NCBI RefSeq assembly: GCF_014639535.1
Contig: NZ_BMGA01000004.1
Coordinates: 62,001 to 126,000 of the forward strand
Source of the DNA: Flavobacterium palustre
GTDB taxonomy: Bacteria; Bacteroidota; Bacteroidia; Flavobacteriales; Flavobacteriaceae
DNA length: 64,000 nt
Direction of reading: 5' to 3'
Shown here in pieces: positions 61,822-64,000 of this stretch; the first letter of the stretch is position 1, and each line of letters begins with the position of its first letter. A model generated the notes under the pieces. That model ran no database searches, had not been told where the DNA came from, and saw only the letters and a list, made by a program, of their open reading frames with translations. The translations under genes and the position numbers were made by a program.

Positions 61822-63210
61822 ATGGAAAACATTAATAATTATATCCAACAAAACAAAGAACGTTTCATCAACGAATTAATCGAATTACTCAAAATCCCTT
61901 CCGTAAGTGCCGACTCCGCTTACTCTCAGGATGTTATTGACACTTCCGAAGCTGTAAAAATCAGTCTCGAAAAAGCAGGTTGCGACAAAGTCGAAATATG
62001 CGAAACTAACGGCTACCCAATTGTTTATGGCGAGAAAATAATCGACCCGAATTTACCAACTGTTTTAGTTTACGGTCATTATGATGTACAGCCACCGGAT
62101 CCTGTTGAACTGTGGACTTCGCCTCCATTTGAACCCGTTATTAAAAAAACCGACATTCATCCCGAAGGCGCTATTTTTGCCCGTGGTGCTTGTGACGACA
62201 AAGGTCAGATGTACATGCACGTAAAAGCTTTCGAATACATGGTTAGCAACAACTGCCTGCCATGCAACGTTAAATTCATGATTGAAGGCGAGGAAGAAGT
62301 AGGCAGCGTGAACCTAAAAACTTTTGTTGAAAACAATACCGAAAAACTTAAAAACGATGTGATTTTAATTTCCGATACCGGAATGATTTCTAACCAACAA
62401 CCTTCTATCACTACTGGTTTGCGAGGCCTAAGTTATGTAGAAGTGGAAGTTACAGGACCTAGCCGTGATTTACATTCAGGATTGTATGGTGGTGCCGTTG
62501 CAAATCCTATCAATATCCTAAGCAAAATGATTGCTTCCTTACACGACGAAAACAATCGCATTACTATTCCGGGATTTTATGATAAAGTAGAAGAATTATC
62601 TTTGGAAGAAAGAACCGAAATGGCCAAAGCCCCTTTCGATATTGAAGATTATAAAAAAGCATTGGATTTAAAAGATGTTTATGGCGAAGCAGGCTATGTG
62701 ACCAATGAAAGAAACGCCATCCGCCCTACGCTGGACGTCAACGGAATCTGGGGCGGTTACACCGGTCAGGGTGCTAAAACGGTTATTCCATCTAAGGCTT
62801 TCGCCAAAATTTCGATGCGACTGGTTCCTAATCAGGACTGGGAAGAAATCACCGAATTATTCACCAAGCATTTTACCAATATTGCTCCCGCAGCAGTTAC
62901 CGTAAAAGTAACTCCGCATCACGGTGGTCAGGGTTATGTGACGCCAATTGACAGCATTGGTTACCAAGCCGCAAATATGGCTTACACCGAAACCTTTGGA
63001 ATTCCTGCCATTCCGGTACGCTCCGGCGGAAGCATTCCTATTGTAGCCTTATTCGAAAAAGAATTGAAAAGCAAAACCATACTAATGGGATTTGGCCTCG
63101 ACAGCGATGCCATTCATTCGCCAAATGAACATTTTGGGATTTTCAATTACTTAAAAGGAATTGAAACTATTCCGCTGTTTTATAAGTATTTTGTGGAGTT
63201 ATCAAAGTGA
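61822..63210 (+). CDS. M20 family metallopeptidase (dipeptidase)
   Basis: The 462-residue cytoplasmic enzyme has the zinc-site motifs VLVYGHYDVQPPDPVE, ARGACDDKGQMY and IEGEEEVGSVNL (catalytic Glu pair). A dimerisation domain (about 190-345) and GLDSDAIHSPNEHFGIF with the last His ligand follow. It is of the cytosolic dipeptidase/CNDP-like subgroup. A -7-like TATTTTTG (61789-61796) is 25 bases upstream, with no clear -33. A terminator follows at 63283. Confidence 0.92.
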   Translation: MENINNYIQQNKERFINELIELLKIPSVSADSAYSQDVIDTSEAVKISLEKAGCDKVEICETNGYPIVYGEKIIDPNLPTVLVYGHYDVQPPDPVELWTSPPFEPVIKKTDIHPEGAIFARGACDDKGQMYMHVKAFEYMVSNNCLPCNVKFMIEGEEEVGSVNLKTFVENNTEKLKNDVILISDTGMISNQQPSITTGLRGLSYVEVEVTGPSRDLHSGLYGGAVANPINILSKMIASLHDENNRITIPGFYDKVEELSLEERTEMAKAPFDIEDYKKALDLKDVYGEAGYVTNERNAIRPTLDVNGIWGGYTGQGAKTVIPSKAFAKISMRLVPNQDWEEITELFTKHFTNIAPAAVTVKVTPHHGGQGYVTPIDSIGYQAANMAYTETFGIPAIPVRSGGSIPIVALFEKELKSKTILMGFGLDSDAIHSPNEHFGIFNYLKGIETIPLFYKYFVELSK

Positions 63211-63263
63211 TTTAACCGCAATCCCGATAGCTATCGGGACACAAAGTTTTTCGCAAAGTTCGC
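63211..63263. repeat. Dispersed intergenic repeat, copy 2
   Basis: This 53-base stretch starts at the base after the M20 stop codon. Its reverse complement matches 14190-14242 at 49 positions. It includes the perfect 18-base palindrome TCCCGATAGCTATCGGGA at 63222-63239. Confidence 0.85.
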
Positions 63264-63282
63264 TAAGCTAAAAGAAACAAAA

Positions 63283-63314
63283 TCCGTTTATTCTTTAGAG
63301 TAAACGGAGTTTTT
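63283..63314 (+). terminator. Terminator after the M20 peptidase
   Basis: TCCGTTTA (63283-63290) pairs with TAAACGGA (63301-63308), followed by GTTTTT. It lies 72 bases past the stop codon, downstream of the dispersed repeat. Confidence 0.8.
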
Positions 63315-63405
63315 ATGAAACTTTCACTAGAGAAAATTATTATTCAATATCTTACTTAATGTTTGCATTAAATCATATTCAAATCTCTAAAATATCAAAC
63401 AGTAA

Positions 63406-63798
63406 TCAACCAATGTATTTAATTCCTAATTTTTCAAATTGATTATTTAGTTTATTATAATTTATTGGTTTTTCCAATACTGGATATTTTTTATTCAGAC
63501 CATTTTCTACATCATATTTATCACTTAATGCTTGACCCGTTAAAATTAAAATTTTTATGGGCTCAACAAGTGTTTTCTCAATTTTTTTTATTAAACCAAA
63601 CCCATCCAAACTGCTTTGAGAGGATAAGTCTAAATCAATAATTATTAAAGAATAATCTTGAAGTTTTTTGAGATCAGGAAAGCTATCGCTACTAGGATAA
63701 TTTTCTAATTTCAATGAATAATTGAAATATTTTTTATTCAAATATTTAAATGCAATTTCAACAGTATCATATTCGTTTTCAAAAATCGCTATTTTCAT
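63406..63798 (-). CDS. Divergent single-domain response regulator
   Basis: The 130-residue protein has a receiver-like fold. The phosphoacceptor is probably D55 in LIIIDLDLSSQSSLDG, with ILILTGQAL (Thr switch) and VLEKPINY (Lys). The N-terminal acidic pair is changed to IFENEYD (E7, N8, E9), unlike the usual Asp pair, so metal binding may differ. It has no output domain. It overlaps the upstream kinase-like gene by 20 bases, so the two are coupled. Confidence 0.8.
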   Translation of the reverse strand: MKIAIFENEYDTVEIAFKYLNKKYFNYSLKLENYPSSDSFPDLKKLQDYSLIIIDLDLSSQSSLDGFGLIKKIEKTLVEPIKILILTGQALSDKYDVENGLNKKYPVLEKPINYNKLNNQFEKLGIKYIG

Positions 63799-64000
63799 TT
63801 TCTTCTTTTTTAAATGATAATTTTAATTCAATAATATTCCCATCAACTTCTATGACACCTGAAACACACATTTCTTCTAATATAGACTTCATAATCAATA
63901 TCCCATGTGATGTTCTCTGCAAAATCTTATCTCTTTCAGTAGAATTAAAATCATCTCTTAATTCTAAAATATCTTTTTTATCTTCTATTTTGAATTGATT
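63779..64000 (-). CDS. Probable sensor histidine kinase, C-terminal end (cut by window edge)
   Basis: An open frame enters from the right edge and stops at a TGA at 63779, giving 73 visible residues. The segment RTSHGILIMKSILEEM resembles a weakly conserved G2-box region of GHKL ATPases (GLGLxxxK), followed by a final strand and IIELKLSFKKE. The regulator gene starts inside its 3' end. The kinase identity is inferred from this pairing and the short motif; the H-box lies outside the window. Confidence 0.5.
   Translation of the reverse strand, partial: NQFKIEDKKDILELRDDFNSTERDKILQRTSHGILIMKSILEEMCVSGVIEVDGNIIELKLSFKKEENENSDF

Overview
The window looks like ordinary chromosome from a Flavobacteriaceae bacterium, most likely Flavobacterium or a close relative. 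The DNA is AT-rich. Starts generally lack Shine-Dalgarno motifs and sit in A-rich leaders. Several promoters match the Bacteroidota form TTTG-N18/19-TAnnTTTG. The gene content is also typical: a PorP/SprF-like type IX secretion protein, DUF4270, DUF6089 and DUF4403 proteins, a RemB/Wzi-like barrel, and a caa3-type oxidase block. I see no prophage, insertion sequence, CRISPR array or rRNA. There is one tRNA, Leu-TAG.

Layout. 1-4.2 kb holds a cut DUF2797 gene, a GH3-family synthetase, and five alternating SRPBCC and VOC genes. 4.3-9.3 kb holds serB, then clpX, clpP and tig in the order of a proteostasis locus. 9.6-13.2 kb holds a GAF/multi-PAS histidine kinase overlapping its CheY-like partner. 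13.2-17.2 kb holds a MOSC protein and a five-gene heavy-metal (probably copper) module. 17.3-20.8 kb holds a holin-like membrane protein and two related GH43 enzymes. 20.9-24.2 kb holds an alpha/beta hydrolase, pdxJ, a CBS protein and NAD kinase. 24.4-31.1 kb is an envelope-biogenesis operon: DUF6089, uppS, bamA, two OmpH/Skp chaperones and murI. 31.1-33.7 kb holds a FadL-like barrel and a DUF4270 lipoprotein. 33.9-37.9 kb is a compact five-gene unit of barrel, Kelch lipoprotein, DUF4907 lipoprotein, LytS-type kinase and LytTR regulator. 37.9-40.6 kb holds a gamma-carbonic anhydrase, PorP/SprF and Nfu. 40.8-44.6 kb holds Kup with a reduced KdpD/KdpE pair. 44.6-49.6 kb holds tsaB, an adaptor plus TolC pair, and DUF4403. 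49.6-54.8 kb holds cytochrome oxidase subunits and assembly factors. 54.9-58.4 kb holds a siderophore receptor with a PepSY membrane protein. 58.6-61.7 kb holds a RemB-like barrel, deoC and tRNA-Leu. 61.8-64 kb holds an M20 peptidase and the start of another two-component pair.

The most promising observations are regulatory. Three phased copies of TATAAAGAT lie between the KdpE-like regulator and kup, and two of them read TTTATA-N5-TTTATA on the coding strand, which resembles a KdpE box. The Kelch/DUF4907/LytSR unit looks like a self-contained surface-sensing system. The metal module carries a perfect palindrome and two long hairpins. A 53-bp intergenic repeat occurs twice, 49 kb apart, in opposite orientation with 49 of 53 bases identical. 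All functional calls come from reading motifs in the sequence; no database search was run.
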